A DNA stretch of 64,000 nt. Origin: Gordonibacter sp. An230 (GTDB taxonomy: Bacteria > Actinomycetota > Coriobacteriia > Coriobacteriales > Eggerthellaceae). The stretch spans positions 1 through 64,000 of the forward strand of contig NZ_NFJP01000006.1 in NCBI RefSeq assembly GCF_002159915.1. The letters run 5' to 3'. Under the pieces are notes generated by a model, which made no database searches, was not told where the DNA came from, and worked only from the letters and a program-made list of their open reading frames with translations. Positions 26,945 through 36,431 of the stretch are shown here, piece after piece (position 1 is the first letter of the stretch; each line of letters begins with the position of its first letter). A program made the position numbers and the translations under genes.

Positions 26945-27577
26945 ATGGAAAACAGCGTAAAAAATGTCGCGGCAGGAGCCTCTTCCCCGTCGAAGCAGGG
27001 GCTGCGAGCCAAGGATCTTATTGCCCTCGGCGTGTTCGGACTGATCTACTTTGTTGCAACCATGCTGGTTATGGGAGTGCTCTCAATGTCGGTGGCCGGA
27101 TTCCTTGTCGCTCCTGCCGTGTCGAGCATTTTGGCCGGCATAGTTTGGACCTACCTTCGCGTTCGCGTCCCCAAACCGTGGGCTATGCTTATCCCCGGGT
27201 TCCTGTGCGGCATCGTCATGTTCCTCATCGGAACCGGCTGGCCTGTCGCAGTTTCCTACTTTGTCGGGGCTTTGCTCGCCGAGGGGTGCAGCGCTATCGG
27301 CAAGTATAAGAGCTTTCTTTGGAACTCCATCGGATACGCCTTTGTGAGCGCGTGCTTCATGGTCGGCTCGCACCTTCCCCTGATCGCCATGCCCCAATAT
27401 TACCTCGACATGCTCAGCGCGAGCGGCGGCGTGGAGTACGGCCAGCAGATCATGAACACCATCACGCCGGCTATGCTGTGCGGTCTTGTCGTGCTGGCCT
27501 TCGTGACGGGCATCGTGGGCTCTCTGCTCGGTCGTTTGCTCCTCAAGCGCCACTTCGAGCGCGCTGGCATCGCCTAG
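26945..27577 (+). CDS. ECF substrate-specificity component (Trep_Strep/MptD-like), set A
   Basis: 210 residues, about six hydrophobic helices, short polar N-terminus ending in LRAKDLIALGVFGLIYFVAT. This is the style of the Trep_Strep/MptD family of putative S components, which occur beside YbtPQ-type transporters in siderophore loci of Firmicutes. ATG 26945 follows GAAAGGAC. It lies between the fused ATPase and the ABC pair. The ligand is probably the siderophore or a degradation product (inference); no family ligand is established that I can cite. Confidence 0.82.
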   Translation: MENSVKNVAAGASSPSKQGLRAKDLIALGVFGLIYFVATMLVMGVLSMSVAGFLVAPAVSSILAGIVWTYLRVRVPKPWAMLIPGFLCGIVMFLIGTGWPVAVSYFVGALLAEGCSAIGKYKSFLWNSIGYAFVSACFMVGSHLPLIAMPQYYLDMLSASGGVEYGQQIMNTITPAMLCGLVVLAFVTGIVGSLLGRLLLKRHFERAGIA

Positions 27578-27586
27578 GCGGTTGTC

Positions 27587-29407
27587 ATGAAGGAAGCAGG
27601 CAAGCAGCCCGGATGGCTTTCACGTGCGTTCGCGGCGGCGGGATCGGAGAGATTCCTTCTTGTTGCGGCCATAGTGTTGGCGGCTTTGTCGCAAATCGCC
27701 TTGTTTCTGCCTTATGTGGCGATTTACTTTGTCGTCTCTGACGCCATCCACGTTTACCCGAACTTCGCCGATCTCGATTCCGCTCGCGTAATGACGTATG
27801 GCTTTATCGCTGTTGGAGGCGCAGTGGGAAACATCGTGCTCTACATGGCCGCTTTGCTGTGCTCGCACGCCGCTGCGTTTGATACCGAGTACAGGTTGCG
27901 CCTCTCTGTGGTGAGCCATATTGCACGCATCCCGCTCGGACGCTTTCTGTCTATTGGCAGCGGGCGCGTCGGGAAGATCATGGACGCAAACGTGAACAAG
28001 GTAAGTGAGTTCATCGCTCATTCTCTGCCTGATTTAGCGGCATCGACCATGGCGCCAGTCTGCTTGCTTGCAGTCCTCATTATCTTTGATTGGAGGCTCG
28101 GCTTGGCGGCGCTGGCATGCGTCGTTGCGGGCTATGCGGTGCAGATGTCGTCTGCGTTCAACAATAGGATGCGCGACGTCATGCCCCGTTATCAGCAAGC
28201 GACTGAAAAGATGGCGAATGCCACCGTTGAGTATGTGCGAGGTATGCCCGTCGTCAAAACCTTCGGGCAGACGGCCTCGTCTTTCACCCGTCTTTCCGAT
28301 TCCGTCAAAGAGTATACGGGAGTGGCGATAGACGTGGCCTTGTTCTGGCAGAACCTCATGCCGGCTTTCACCGCAATCGTGAACAACGCCTGGCTGTTCG
28401 TCCTTCCTGTCGGCATTGTTATCGCCACGGGCGTGGACGATTGGCTGACGTTTGCGCTCAACCTCATTTTCTACCTCCTCTTTGTGCCGTCTATCGCGGC
28501 GGTGCTCAACAAGCTCATGTACATCTCCCAGGATAGCGCCAACCTCGTGTCGAACCTTGATGCGGTGGAGGCGGTCACGGGCATCTCCTCTCTGCCAGAG
28601 CCGGCCGAAGGATGCTCCAAGATTCCCGCCGACGCCTCCATCGAGTTCGACAAGGTGTCGTTTCGCTATGAAGAGGACGGGCATCTCGCTCTCGACGAGG
28701 TGAGCTTCTCGGTGCCGTCAGGGAGCACCTGCGCCATAGTGGGGCCATCGGGGTCTGGCAAATCGACCGTAGCGAGCCTGATGGCGCGATTTTGGGACGT
28801 CTCGTCGGGCAGCGTGCGCGTTGGCGGGGTCGATGTGCGGGAGATAGCCTCCGATACCCTCATGTCGCAGATGAGCCTCGTGTTCCAAGACGTCAGTTTG
28901 TTCAAGGCGTCCCTGCTCGACAATATTCGCATGGCTCGTCCCGATGCGACAAGCGAAGAGGTGATGGCTGCGGCGAAGGCCGCCCAGGCAGATGAGTTTA
29001 TCAGGGCGCTTCCGCAGGGTTACGAGACGGTGTACGGGAGCGATGGGGTGCACCTCTCGGGTGGAGAGAAGCAGAGGGTGTCGATCGCCCGTGCGATTTT
29101 AGCCGATCGCCCTATCGTCGTGCTCGACGAGGCAACCGCCTTCGCCGATCCCGAAAACGAGCATCTCATACAAAAGGCATTCGCAGAGCTTATGGCCGGG
29201 AAAACCGTCGTTATGATCGCGCATCGGCTGTCTACCGTGGTGGGCGCCGATCAAATTCTCGTGATTGATGACGGCCGCATAATGGAGCGAGGCCGCCACG
29301 AGGATCTCCTTGCCGCCAAGGGCGCGTACGCACGCTTGTGGGACCTGTACACCCGTGCGGTGACGTGGAAGGTGTCTTCGGCGAGGAAGGAGGTCCTCGA
29401 TGCCTAG
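27587..29407 (+). CDS. ABC transporter, permease-ATPase fusion (YbtP/IrtA-like), set A subunit 1
   Basis: 606 residues: a six-helix exporter-fold membrane domain (about 1-330) followed by an ATPase with GPSGSGKST, LSGGEKQRVS and VVLDEATAFADPENE. The ATAFADPENE phrase is characteristic of the YbtPQ/IrtAB subfamily, exporter-fold proteins that work as importers of ferric siderophores. ATG 27587 is 9 bp after the ecfS stop, and the stop overlaps the next gene by 8 bp; the two should form a heterodimer in the membrane. GC is about 58%, higher than the matching genes of set B. Confidence 0.9.
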   Translation: MKEAGKQPGWLSRAFAAAGSERFLLVAAIVLAALSQIALFLPYVAIYFVVSDAIHVYPNFADLDSARVMTYGFIAVGGAVGNIVLYMAALLCSHAAAFDTEYRLRLSVVSHIARIPLGRFLSIGSGRVGKIMDANVNKVSEFIAHSLPDLAASTMAPVCLLAVLIIFDWRLGLAALACVVAGYAVQMSSAFNNRMRDVMPRYQQATEKMANATVEYVRGMPVVKTFGQTASSFTRLSDSVKEYTGVAIDVALFWQNLMPAFTAIVNNAWLFVLPVGIVIATGVDDWLTFALNLIFYLLFVPSIAAVLNKLMYISQDSANLVSNLDAVEAVTGISSLPEPAEGCSKIPADASIEFDKVSFRYEEDGHLALDEVSFSVPSGSTCAIVGPSGSGKSTVASLMARFWDVSSGSVRVGGVDVREIASDTLMSQMSLVFQDVSLFKASLLDNIRMARPDATSEEVMAAAKAAQADEFIRALPQGYETVYGSDGVHLSGGEKQRVSIARAILADRPIVVLDEATAFADPENEHLIQKAFAELMAGKTVVMIAHRLSTVVGADQILVIDDGRIMERGRHEDLLAAKGAYARLWDLYTRAVTWKVSSARKEVLDA

Positions 29408-31181
29408 CGAGAAGTCCGTTGCGCGGCAGCCGCGTTTGCAGCGCGCGCTCGCCCTCACGGATGGGGGCTACCGGAATTTTAAGAGGGCCGTTGCTGCTTG
29501 CACGGTCACAAATCTCACGCTCATGATCCCGTTCTCCCTAACGATTGGGGCTTTTTGGACGACGCTTCGAGTGTTAACGGGGGATGTCTCCGCGTGGGAT
29601 TCCATTTGGATGCTCGTCCCCTTGGGCATTGTCGGCGCGATCATCGTGTTCGCCTCTGCTCGCAACGATTACCGGAAAACCTACATAGCAGCCTATAGGG
29701 AATCCGAGGCCACTCGGTTAAACCTCGCCGAGCATCTACGCAAGCTCCCCATGAGCTTTTTCAACAGACGCGATCTGAGCGAGCTGTCTGAAAACCTCAT
29801 GGGTGATGTAACGAGTCAGGAAGCCATGCTCACGGGCGTGCTCCCGCAGCTTTTGTCGAATTGCTTCTCGGTGACCATCACCTGCGCTGCCTTGGCGATC
29901 TTCGATTGGCGGCTGGCCCTGTGCATCTTCTGCACGCTCCCCGTCGCTCTCGTTGTGGTTCTCGTGTGTCGCAGACATGAGCACAAGCTGTTTGTCCGTC
30001 AAAACGAGGTTCGTTTTGCCGCTTCTGCGTATGTCCAAGAGTACGTTGAGGGGATCAAGGATATTCGCGCATGCCGCCAAGTTGGCGCGCGGTCGAAACC
30101 TCTCGAGCAAGCGTTGAGGGAGATGCGCGACATTGCATTCAAGGCAGAGGTATTCGGGGATGTGAGTACCGGAATAGCGCAGTCCATCTTGCAGTTTGGC
30201 GTTGGGCTTGTGGTGTTTGTGGGGACATGGCTACTCGTCGGCGGCCAGGTGGACTTCCTCGTGCTGCTCGCCTTCCTCCTGATCGCATCGCGTATTTATG
30301 GGCCGATGGTGTCCGTCATGTCTTATCTTGTGAGCGTTCTGTACATGCACACCAGAACTTCCAGGATGCGCGCCTTGCGCGACGAGCCGATCGCCTCGGG
30401 CTCGCGCCAGATCGAAGTGGGGCCTCATCGCGTCGAATTCCGTGATGTGCGTTTCTCCTATGGCGACGAGGAGGTTCTCAAGGGAGTGTCGTTTTCGATG
30501 GAGCCCGGAACGGTTACGGCGCTCGTGGGGCCCTCCGGATCGGGCAAGTCGACGTGCGCTCAGCTTGTCGCTCGATTTTGGATTCCTCAAAGCGGCGTTG
30601 TGGCGGTGGACGGGACCGGAACTGCGGATCTCGACGAGGAATCGTGGCTTAAGAGTGTCTCCGTCGTTTTTCAAGATGTGGTTTTGTTCGACGATACGGT
30701 TGCCAACAATATACGTATGGGGCGGGCTAATGCTACCGACGAAGAAGTGCGAGCGGCTGCTCAAGCAGCCCATTGCGAGGAGTTTATTGATCGGTTGCCA
30801 AATGGCTGGGACACCATGCTTGGCGAGAACGGGGCAAAGCTTTCCGGTGGAGAACGGCAGCGCATATCCATTGCCCGTGCGCTGTTGAAGGACGCTCCCA
30901 TCATATTGCTCGACGAGGCCACAAGTTCTTTGGATCCCGAAAATGAGACGCTTGTGCAAGAGGCGATAAGCCATCTGGTAGAGAGCAAAACCGTGCTCAT
31001 CATTGCTCATCGTCTGCGAACGGTTGCCGACGCCGACAACATCGTCGTGTTGGATGAGGGGCGAGTTGTCGAACAAGGAACCCACGAGGAGCTTATGAGC
31101 AGAAACGGAGTGTATGCCAATCTTTTCGATCTTCAACGGGGCAGTGCCGACTGGCACATAGGGGCGGTGCGAACCTCCTGA
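29400..31181 (+). CDS. ABC transporter, permease-ATPase fusion (YbtQ/IrtB-like), set A subunit 2
   Basis: 593 residues, same architecture as its partner: six-helix membrane domain, then ATPase with GPSGSGKST, LSGGERQRIS and ILLDEATSSLDPENE. ATG 29400 overlaps the upstream stop. Heterodimer partner of the preceding protein in ferric-siderophore uptake, with iron release by reduction inside the cell as for IrtAB (family knowledge). This is the last gene of the set A operon; 185 bp separate it from the NRPS fragment on the same strand. Confidence 0.9.
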   Translation: MPSEKSVARQPRLQRALALTDGGYRNFKRAVAACTVTNLTLMIPFSLTIGAFWTTLRVLTGDVSAWDSIWMLVPLGIVGAIIVFASARNDYRKTYIAAYRESEATRLNLAEHLRKLPMSFFNRRDLSELSENLMGDVTSQEAMLTGVLPQLLSNCFSVTITCAALAIFDWRLALCIFCTLPVALVVVLVCRRHEHKLFVRQNEVRFAASAYVQEYVEGIKDIRACRQVGARSKPLEQALREMRDIAFKAEVFGDVSTGIAQSILQFGVGLVVFVGTWLLVGGQVDFLVLLAFLLIASRIYGPMVSVMSYLVSVLYMHTRTSRMRALRDEPIASGSRQIEVGPHRVEFRDVRFSYGDEEVLKGVSFSMEPGTVTALVGPSGSGKSTCAQLVARFWIPQSGVVAVDGTGTADLDEESWLKSVSVVFQDVVLFDDTVANNIRMGRANATDEEVRAAAQAAHCEEFIDRLPNGWDTMLGENGAKLSGGERQRISIARALLKDAPIILLDEATSSLDPENETLVQEAISHLVESKTVLIIAHRLRTVADADNIVVLDEGRVVEQGTHEELMSRNGVYANLFDLQRGSADWHIGAVRTS

Positions 31182-31366
31182 TGGGTCATCGACTTCATTT
31201 GGAGCGTCGCCTCCCCGGTCAAGGAACAGGCTTCGCCAATAGCGAAATACCAAGGGTTCCCATATCGAAGGGAGAGGATTTCGGTTTTTCGATGCCTGAT
31301 CAAGTCTTTCGATTCTAGTTTGTTTGCGTGTCGCTAATCCTACTGACAGGTGTTTTTGGAGGGCGT

Positions 31367-32620
31367 ATGGACAACCAGGGAAGTTCCTCATGTTTGACCT
31401 TTGAGAATTTTCGTCGAGCTGTGAGCGAGATTTCAGGCGTTTCTTCGAATCGGATCGAGCGAAATTCCGATCTGATTGGTCTTGGTATTGATTCCATTCG
31501 TCTTATGAGGCTTGCCGGTTGGCTGCGCAAGCAGGGGTTGCCGATTCGATTCTCGGAACTTTCCAGCAAACAAACCGTTGGCGAATGGTGGAGCCTTGTG
31601 CAAAGTGCGCAGCGAGAACTTGCTTCTTCGAAAAGAGAATGCCCTCTCGAATCCATTCAAATGGACGAAGGCCAACCATTTGACCTTGCCGTAATGCAGC
31701 ATGCCTTTTGGGTTGGTCGGGTTAAAGGTCAGGAACTTAGTGGCGTCTCCGCTCATTTTTATAACGAATTTGATGCCGACAACAAAGACGTGCCGGGCGT
31801 TGATCCTCAGCGTTTGGAGAACGCTATTCGAGAACTCTTCGAACGGCATGGAATGCTGCGAATGAGGGTAACCGAAGATGGACGGCAATACATAGATCGC
31901 AAACCTGCTTGGAACGGCCTTTGCATTCACGATCTAAGAGGCTTTTCTGCCGAGGAAAGGGTCGAGCGCTTGCAAAGCATCCGAGATGAGCTGTCGCATC
32001 GAATCATGGATGTTTCTGCGGGAGAAGTGTTTGATATCCAGTTGAGCTTGCTCGACGAAGGTGCCACGAGAATGCATGTCAGCCTTGACATGATGGCTGC
32101 CGACGCAATGAGTTTGCGGAGACTGCTAAATGACTTGTCAATTCTGTACCTTTGGGAGCACCTTGAACTTCCAAGTTTGACGTATTCGTATCCAATGTAT
32201 CTTGCAGAGCGGGCGAAGAGTCGTCAAATTGCTCGGGAGCAAGCAGCTGGATGGTGGAGGGGAAAGTTATCCTCTCTTTCAGGGCCGCCTAGCCTGCCTC
32301 TTCTTCGCGAAGAAGAGGCAGGGGGTCGTCCGACTGTCACACGAAGGCATTTTTGGTTGTCTCCCGAACAGAAAGAGACTGCATTCGCTTTGTCTCATCG
32401 GCATGGCGTCACTCCGGCTGTAATGTTTGCTACCGCATTTGCGGAAGTGGTAGATCGTTGGAGCGAAACCGATCGCTTTTTCTTGAATTTACCCGTGTTC
32501 GATAGGGAACCGCTTCACGATGACGTTGAGTATCTTGTAGGAGATTTTTCCAGTTCCGTTTTAGTAGATATCGATATGTCTGGTAGCCCTGCGTTTTCTT
32601 TCCCCGCTTGTAGCGTCTAG
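31367..32620 (+). CDS. NRPS fragment: aryl carrier protein + truncated heterocyclisation domain
   Basis: 417 residues, 3'-truncated. Residues 10-80 are an aryl carrier protein with LIGLGIDSIRLMRL (Ser43 is the phosphopantetheine site). From about residue 105 (FDLAVMQHAFWVGRVKG) a heterocyclisation (Cy) domain begins, with the diagnostic DxxxxDxxS as DMMAADAMS. It stops inside Cy: after GDFSSSVLVDIDMSGSPAF the frame runs into unrelated DNA and ends. The intact parent would be an Irp2/HMWP2-like ArCP-Cy-A-PCP protein. ATG 31367 follows GGAGG. The missing adenylation domain and downstream modules mean this protein alone cannot make a siderophore, although it could still be loaded with aryl acid. 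Confidence 0.88.
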   Translation: MDNQGSSSCLTFENFRRAVSEISGVSSNRIERNSDLIGLGIDSIRLMRLAGWLRKQGLPIRFSELSSKQTVGEWWSLVQSAQRELASSKRECPLESIQMDEGQPFDLAVMQHAFWVGRVKGQELSGVSAHFYNEFDADNKDVPGVDPQRLENAIRELFERHGMLRMRVTEDGRQYIDRKPAWNGLCIHDLRGFSAEERVERLQSIRDELSHRIMDVSAGEVFDIQLSLLDEGATRMHVSLDMMAADAMSLRRLLNDLSILYLWEHLELPSLTYSYPMYLAERAKSRQIAREQAAGWWRGKLSSLSGPPSLPLLREEEAGGRPTVTRRHFWLSPEQKETAFALSHRHGVTPAVMFATAFAEVVDRWSETDRFFLNLPVFDREPLHDDVEYLVGDFSSSVLVDIDMSGSPAFSFPACSV

Positions 32621-34906
32621 CATCATTGACATTTGGGCCGGTGCCGAATTCCAGAAGGTAATTTTGTTCGAACATGCCGCTTGCGCCCACAGGGTGGGAT
32701 TAGCAAAGGCTCCCTGCTCTACGAGCACCAATGTGCCTCCCGAACCAATAACACCAAAGATATCGAATACGGAGAGGTCGAAATCGAGGTTCGACACCCC
32801 CAATGCCACCGTGTCGCTTCCTACATCAAATCGCGCACAGATATCCTGGATGGTGTTCAAGGCTGCTTTGTGGCTTACTAACACGCCCTTAGGCTCTCCA
32901 GTGGATCCGGAAGTGAAGATGGCGTACGCATTGTTGCTAGGGTTGTTTGGCGGGCTCGGGAGATCAAATCTTGAAGTTTGACAAAGTGAAGTCTCCGGGG
33001 ACAATACTGCTCCTCGGAACCATCGGGCGTCCGAATTCGACAGCAAAGCCTTTAATCCCGCGCGTGCAGCGACGGCTTCCTTTCGGGCATCTGGATGTGA
33101 AGGGTTTATTGGGACGTACGTGCATCCGGCCAAGAGGGTTCCATAGACGCATGCAATTTGCTCCGCTCCCTTTGTCATGCAGATGCCCACGTGGTCTTTG
33201 GGGCCGATGCCAGCTTCTGATAGCTGAAAGGCTATCGCGTCAGCTCTCTTTCGAAGCTGCAGAAAAGTAAGACAGTTGTGCGAATCGACGACTGCAATCC
33301 GGTCGGGATGTTCTTTTGCCTGACGAAGAAGTCCGTCGAATAGCATCTCTTCCGCATAGCTACGACCGGCCGCTTGTTGGTCTAAATCTTGCTGCACGTG
33401 CGATCTGGTTAACGCTTGGTCTTTCGGAACTTCGAAGATTATCGGATCTTCCGGGCGAATTTTTCCGAGAGATACGCGAGTTAGGGTCGAGCAGAACGAT
33501 TCAAACATCGTCTCGATCATTCCGTCGGGGAATACCCCTTGCCGAACATCCCAGTTTATGCAGAGATCGGTGCCTATGATTGCCGCTTGAAAATCTACCC
33601 CAACTTGAGGAGTTTGCGTTATGGCATATGAGATACTCCAATTGTGGCTAAACTCCTCTTTCCGGTCGGAAGAGAGGGCAGATGTGAAAACGAAAGGATA
33701 GGAAGCGCCTTTGTTGCCTCCATTTTTGCGGGTTATGTCTCGCATGATCGCAACGCCCGAATACGAATTGTGCTCGACTATTCCCATTAATTCCATGAAG
33801 GATTCTTTGGCAAGATCGCCCAGCGATTGTCCTCGTTGCTCCAAGACGGCATAACCAGTGGAGGTGAAATCACCGGTAAGTTTTTTGACATCGGGATGTA
33901 AAGGCTTTCGATCGAATAACGTTACAACAATGGCATTGCGTTTCTGGGCAGACCAATTTGCGATAGATGCACCGTACAGCGCAAGCAACAAAGCGCTGAG
34001 GCTTACGCCAACTCGTTTCGCAAAGTTGAGAAACCCATCTTTCAATTCCTTCGATAGCTTCACGTCAAGTCGCTTGAATTGATTCTTCCATGCGCTGCCT
34101 AGCATGGGGACATCGACCCCTATCGCAATGTCTTGGTATCGATCCTCCCAGTATTTTCTGTCTTTATCGGAGTTGATCTTCTGAGCCGCTATTACGTAGT
34201 CGCGAAAAGTGATCCTCGCATCGTTTTCGGGAAGTGCCTTTCCCTTGGCTGCTTCGAAAAATGTGTCAAGAATGACCATCATGCTTGTCCAGTCTGCGAC
34301 AAGGAAATCGATGGAGACGTGTACGGTGTCAACGCCTTTAGCGTGGCTCAATCCAACGCCCATGAGAGGAGGCTTGTGAATCTCGTGGATGGCATGCGAC
34401 ATCGTGCCTCTTAGCTCGACGCAAGACGATTCGTCGTCGCTCGATAGGTTGGCGATTTTCGGAACATCGATTTCATCGAAAGGAAGTACTTGCTGAAAAC
34501 CCGATTCGTCGTACATCGTCCGCAGGGAATCGTAGCGACGGATGATCGCTTCGAAGGCTCGTTGTAGGCTCTCGAGGGTTATTCCCGGCATTTCCACCTC
34601 AAAGTATGCATGGCAGGATACCCCTCCTCCTTGGACGGATTCTCGCCTTCCCAGCAGGTAAGCCGACTGTACGTCGGTTAGGGGAAATGGCATGTGGGCT
34701 TCTTCGGGGCTTGGCTCAATGAGAGAGTCCCCTTCCTTGCTTTTCAACGTGTCGATAATTTGCTGCCGATGGGCCTTGAGACTCGATCTTAAGGAGTCGG
34801 AAAGTGGGCCTTGGGTAGTGCGAAAATGCAGGGCTCCTTCTTCTACCCACAAGTCTACGCCTTCATTGCTCGCTTGCTTCATTATCTCAGACAGCAGGCT
34901 TTCCAT
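32561..34906 (-). CDS. NRPS fragment: docking + heterocyclisation + truncated cysteine-like adenylation domain
   Basis: 781 residues, 3'-truncated. Residues 1-60 are a TubC_N-type docking domain (VDLWVEEGALHFR). Residues about 70-490 form a heterocyclisation domain (FPLTDVQSAYLLGR; DFLVADWTS is the DxxxxDxxS motif). From about 540 an adenylation domain begins (YAIFTSGSTGEPKG, FDLSVFDIFG, FWNSAPAQM). My reading of the first specificity positions is Asp, Leu, Phe, Asn, close to the DLYN of cysteine-activating domains. It breaks off after MLDATSGERKR, before the later A motifs, thiolation and release domains. It begins 7 bp after the ecfA stop, so it is the last gene of operon B. Confidence 0.88.
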   Translation of the reverse strand: MESLLSEIMKQASNEGVDLWVEEGALHFRTTQGPLSDSLRSSLKAHRQQIIDTLKSKEGDSLIEPSPEEAHMPFPLTDVQSAYLLGRRESVQGGGVSCHAYFEVEMPGITLESLQRAFEAIIRRYDSLRTMYDESGFQQVLPFDEIDVPKIANLSSDDESSCVELRGTMSHAIHEIHKPPLMGVGLSHAKGVDTVHVSIDFLVADWTSMMVILDTFFEAAKGKALPENDARITFRDYVIAAQKINSDKDRKYWEDRYQDIAIGVDVPMLGSAWKNQFKRLDVKLSKELKDGFLNFAKRVGVSLSALLLALYGASIANWSAQKRNAIVVTLFDRKPLHPDVKKLTGDFTSTGYAVLEQRGQSLGDLAKESFMELMGIVEHNSYSGVAIMRDITRKNGGNKGASYPFVFTSALSSDRKEEFSHNWSISYAITQTPQVGVDFQAAIIGTDLCINWDVRQGVFPDGMIETMFESFCSTLTRVSLGKIRPEDPIIFEVPKDQALTRSHVQQDLDQQAAGRSYAEEMLFDGLLRQAKEHPDRIAVVDSHNCLTFLQLRKRADAIAFQLSEAGIGPKDHVGICMTKGAEQIACVYGTLLAGCTYVPINPSHPDARKEAVAARAGLKALLSNSDARWFRGAVLSPETSLCQTSRFDLPSPPNNPSNNAYAIFTSGSTGEPKGVLVSHKAALNTIQDICARFDVGSDTVALGVSNLDFDLSVFDIFGVIGSGGTLVLVEQGAFANPTLWAQAACSNKITFWNSAPAQMSMMLDATSGERKRRATRHIDIY

Positions 34907-34913
34907 AAGGTGC

Positions 34914-36431
34914 TCACTTTCTCTGTTCTTGCGCAATGGCGTTCTGGCTGTTGAAAAAATCAAAGACCCTTTTTATTCCTTTATCGTCGAGGGGATATGG
35001 CGCACCCAAGCGCCCTTTGTCCATTTCGACGACGTGAGTGCAGCATGACTCTATTAGTTCGAGATCGTGCGTTACGATGATTTGCGCTAGTCCTTCTCGC
35101 TGCATACGCTTCATGACGCTGGCGACTTCCTCCATATGACGCAAGTCCAAGCCGCTTGTGGGCTCATCGTATATGAGAACCCTTCTTTTGGCGGCAAGAG
35201 CTGCCGCGATGGCGATGCGTTGCTTTTGGCCGCCGGAAAGAGACATGGGATGCCTATCTTCAAACCCCTTCAAACCGAGCCCTCCCAGCAGATTGTATGC
35301 GTATTCTTTTTCGGGGTTTTTCATTCCTAGAAGGACTTCTTCGAGCGCATCCTCGGCGAAAAGCTGATGGTTAACATCCTGCATCACTAAATACGAGAGA
35401 GAAGAGAGGCCTTTCCCCGTTATGATTTCACCATCAATGGCGACTCGTGCCCTATTGTGGCGCGATAGGCCAGAGAGGCTAAGGGAGAACGTCGACTTTC
35501 CCGCCCCGTTACGCCCTACGAGTGCGGTAATTCCATGCCGGGGGAGTTTTACATTCTCAATGGTTAGCGCGCGAGGGTCGGTGTCGTTTTTGGAGCGTCG
35601 GGCAATTTCGACCGTGAAAGTTTCATCGGAGTGAAGTGCTTTCGGCTGAAACCGCGAATGCCTTGCCTTTGCCTTGAGCGTTCCGCATCGTAGGCCCATG
35701 CTACGCAAATCTTCGTTGCTCATCTCCCGCAGATGATCTCCGCTGATTTCTTGAACGATGCGACCTTCGCGCATCAAAACCGCATGATCGACCAGATCCC
35801 GTATGTAGAAGATTCGGTGTTCGGCCACTACTACCGTTTTGCCTTCGGCTTTCCAGAGGGAAATTGCATTTTTCAGGTGGCAGATTCCCTCCATATCAAG
35901 GTTCGAAGAAGGTTCGTCCAATACGTAAAGTTGCGGATTGATGGTGGAGGCGGATGCGCAGGCGATGCGCTGTTTTTCTCCTCCAGATAGGCTGAAGATG
36001 TTTCTGCCCAGAAGGGAGTTGATGCCGAGCTGGTCGGCGACATGGCTAATTCTCCGGCGAATCTCGTCGGGTTCTATTCCTTGATTTTCGCAAGAGAACG
36101 CTAGTTCGCTTGTCGTGTCGGTGGTAAAAAACTGGCTTCGCGGATTTTGGAACACCGATCCGACTTTTTGAGATATTTCATAAAGTGGGGTAGTGGAGAC
36201 ATCAAGTCCGCAGACGATTGCTCTGCCCGATAATTCGCCTTCGTCGTAATGGGGGATAAGGCCATTGAGCATTTTCGTAATCGTGGTTTTACCGCTGCCC
36301 GACTCTCCCATAAGGAGAATTACTTTTCCTGCGGCTCCGGCAATGGATATTCCGCGAACCCCTTCTCGGGCATCGGTGGAGTCGTATGAAAAAGATACGT
36401 CTTCCAGCTGAAACGTCGGGGTTTTCGTCAT
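34914..36431 (-). CDS. fused ECF energy-coupling ATPase (EcfA-EcfA'), set B
   Basis: 505 residues with two ABC ATPase domains: domain 1 GESGSGKTT, LSGGEKQRI, VLDEPSSNLD; domain 2 GRNGAGKST, LSGGQKQRI, IYDEPTSGLD. It has the same architecture as the set A protein but is clearly divergent (lower GC, longer linker), so the two sets are not a recent duplication. The ATG at 36431 overlaps the ecfT stop (ATGA). It powers the second ECF importer. Confidence 0.92.
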   Translation of the reverse strand: MTKTPTFQLEDVSFSYDSTDAREGVRGISIAGAAGKVILLMGESGSGKTTITKMLNGLIPHYDEGELSGRAIVCGLDVSTTPLYEISQKVGSVFQNPRSQFFTTDTTSELAFSCENQGIEPDEIRRRISHVADQLGINSLLGRNIFSLSGGEKQRIACASASTINPQLYVLDEPSSNLDMEGICHLKNAISLWKAEGKTVVVAEHRIFYIRDLVDHAVLMREGRIVQEISGDHLREMSNEDLRSMGLRCGTLKAKARHSRFQPKALHSDETFTVEIARRSKNDTDPRALTIENVKLPRHGITALVGRNGAGKSTFSLSLSGLSRHNRARVAIDGEIITGKGLSSLSYLVMQDVNHQLFAEDALEEVLLGMKNPEKEYAYNLLGGLGLKGFEDRHPMSLSGGQKQRIAIAAALAAKRRVLIYDEPTSGLDLRHMEEVASVMKRMQREGLAQIIVTHDLELIESCCTHVVEMDKGRLGAPYPLDDKGIKRVFDFFNSQNAIAQEQRK

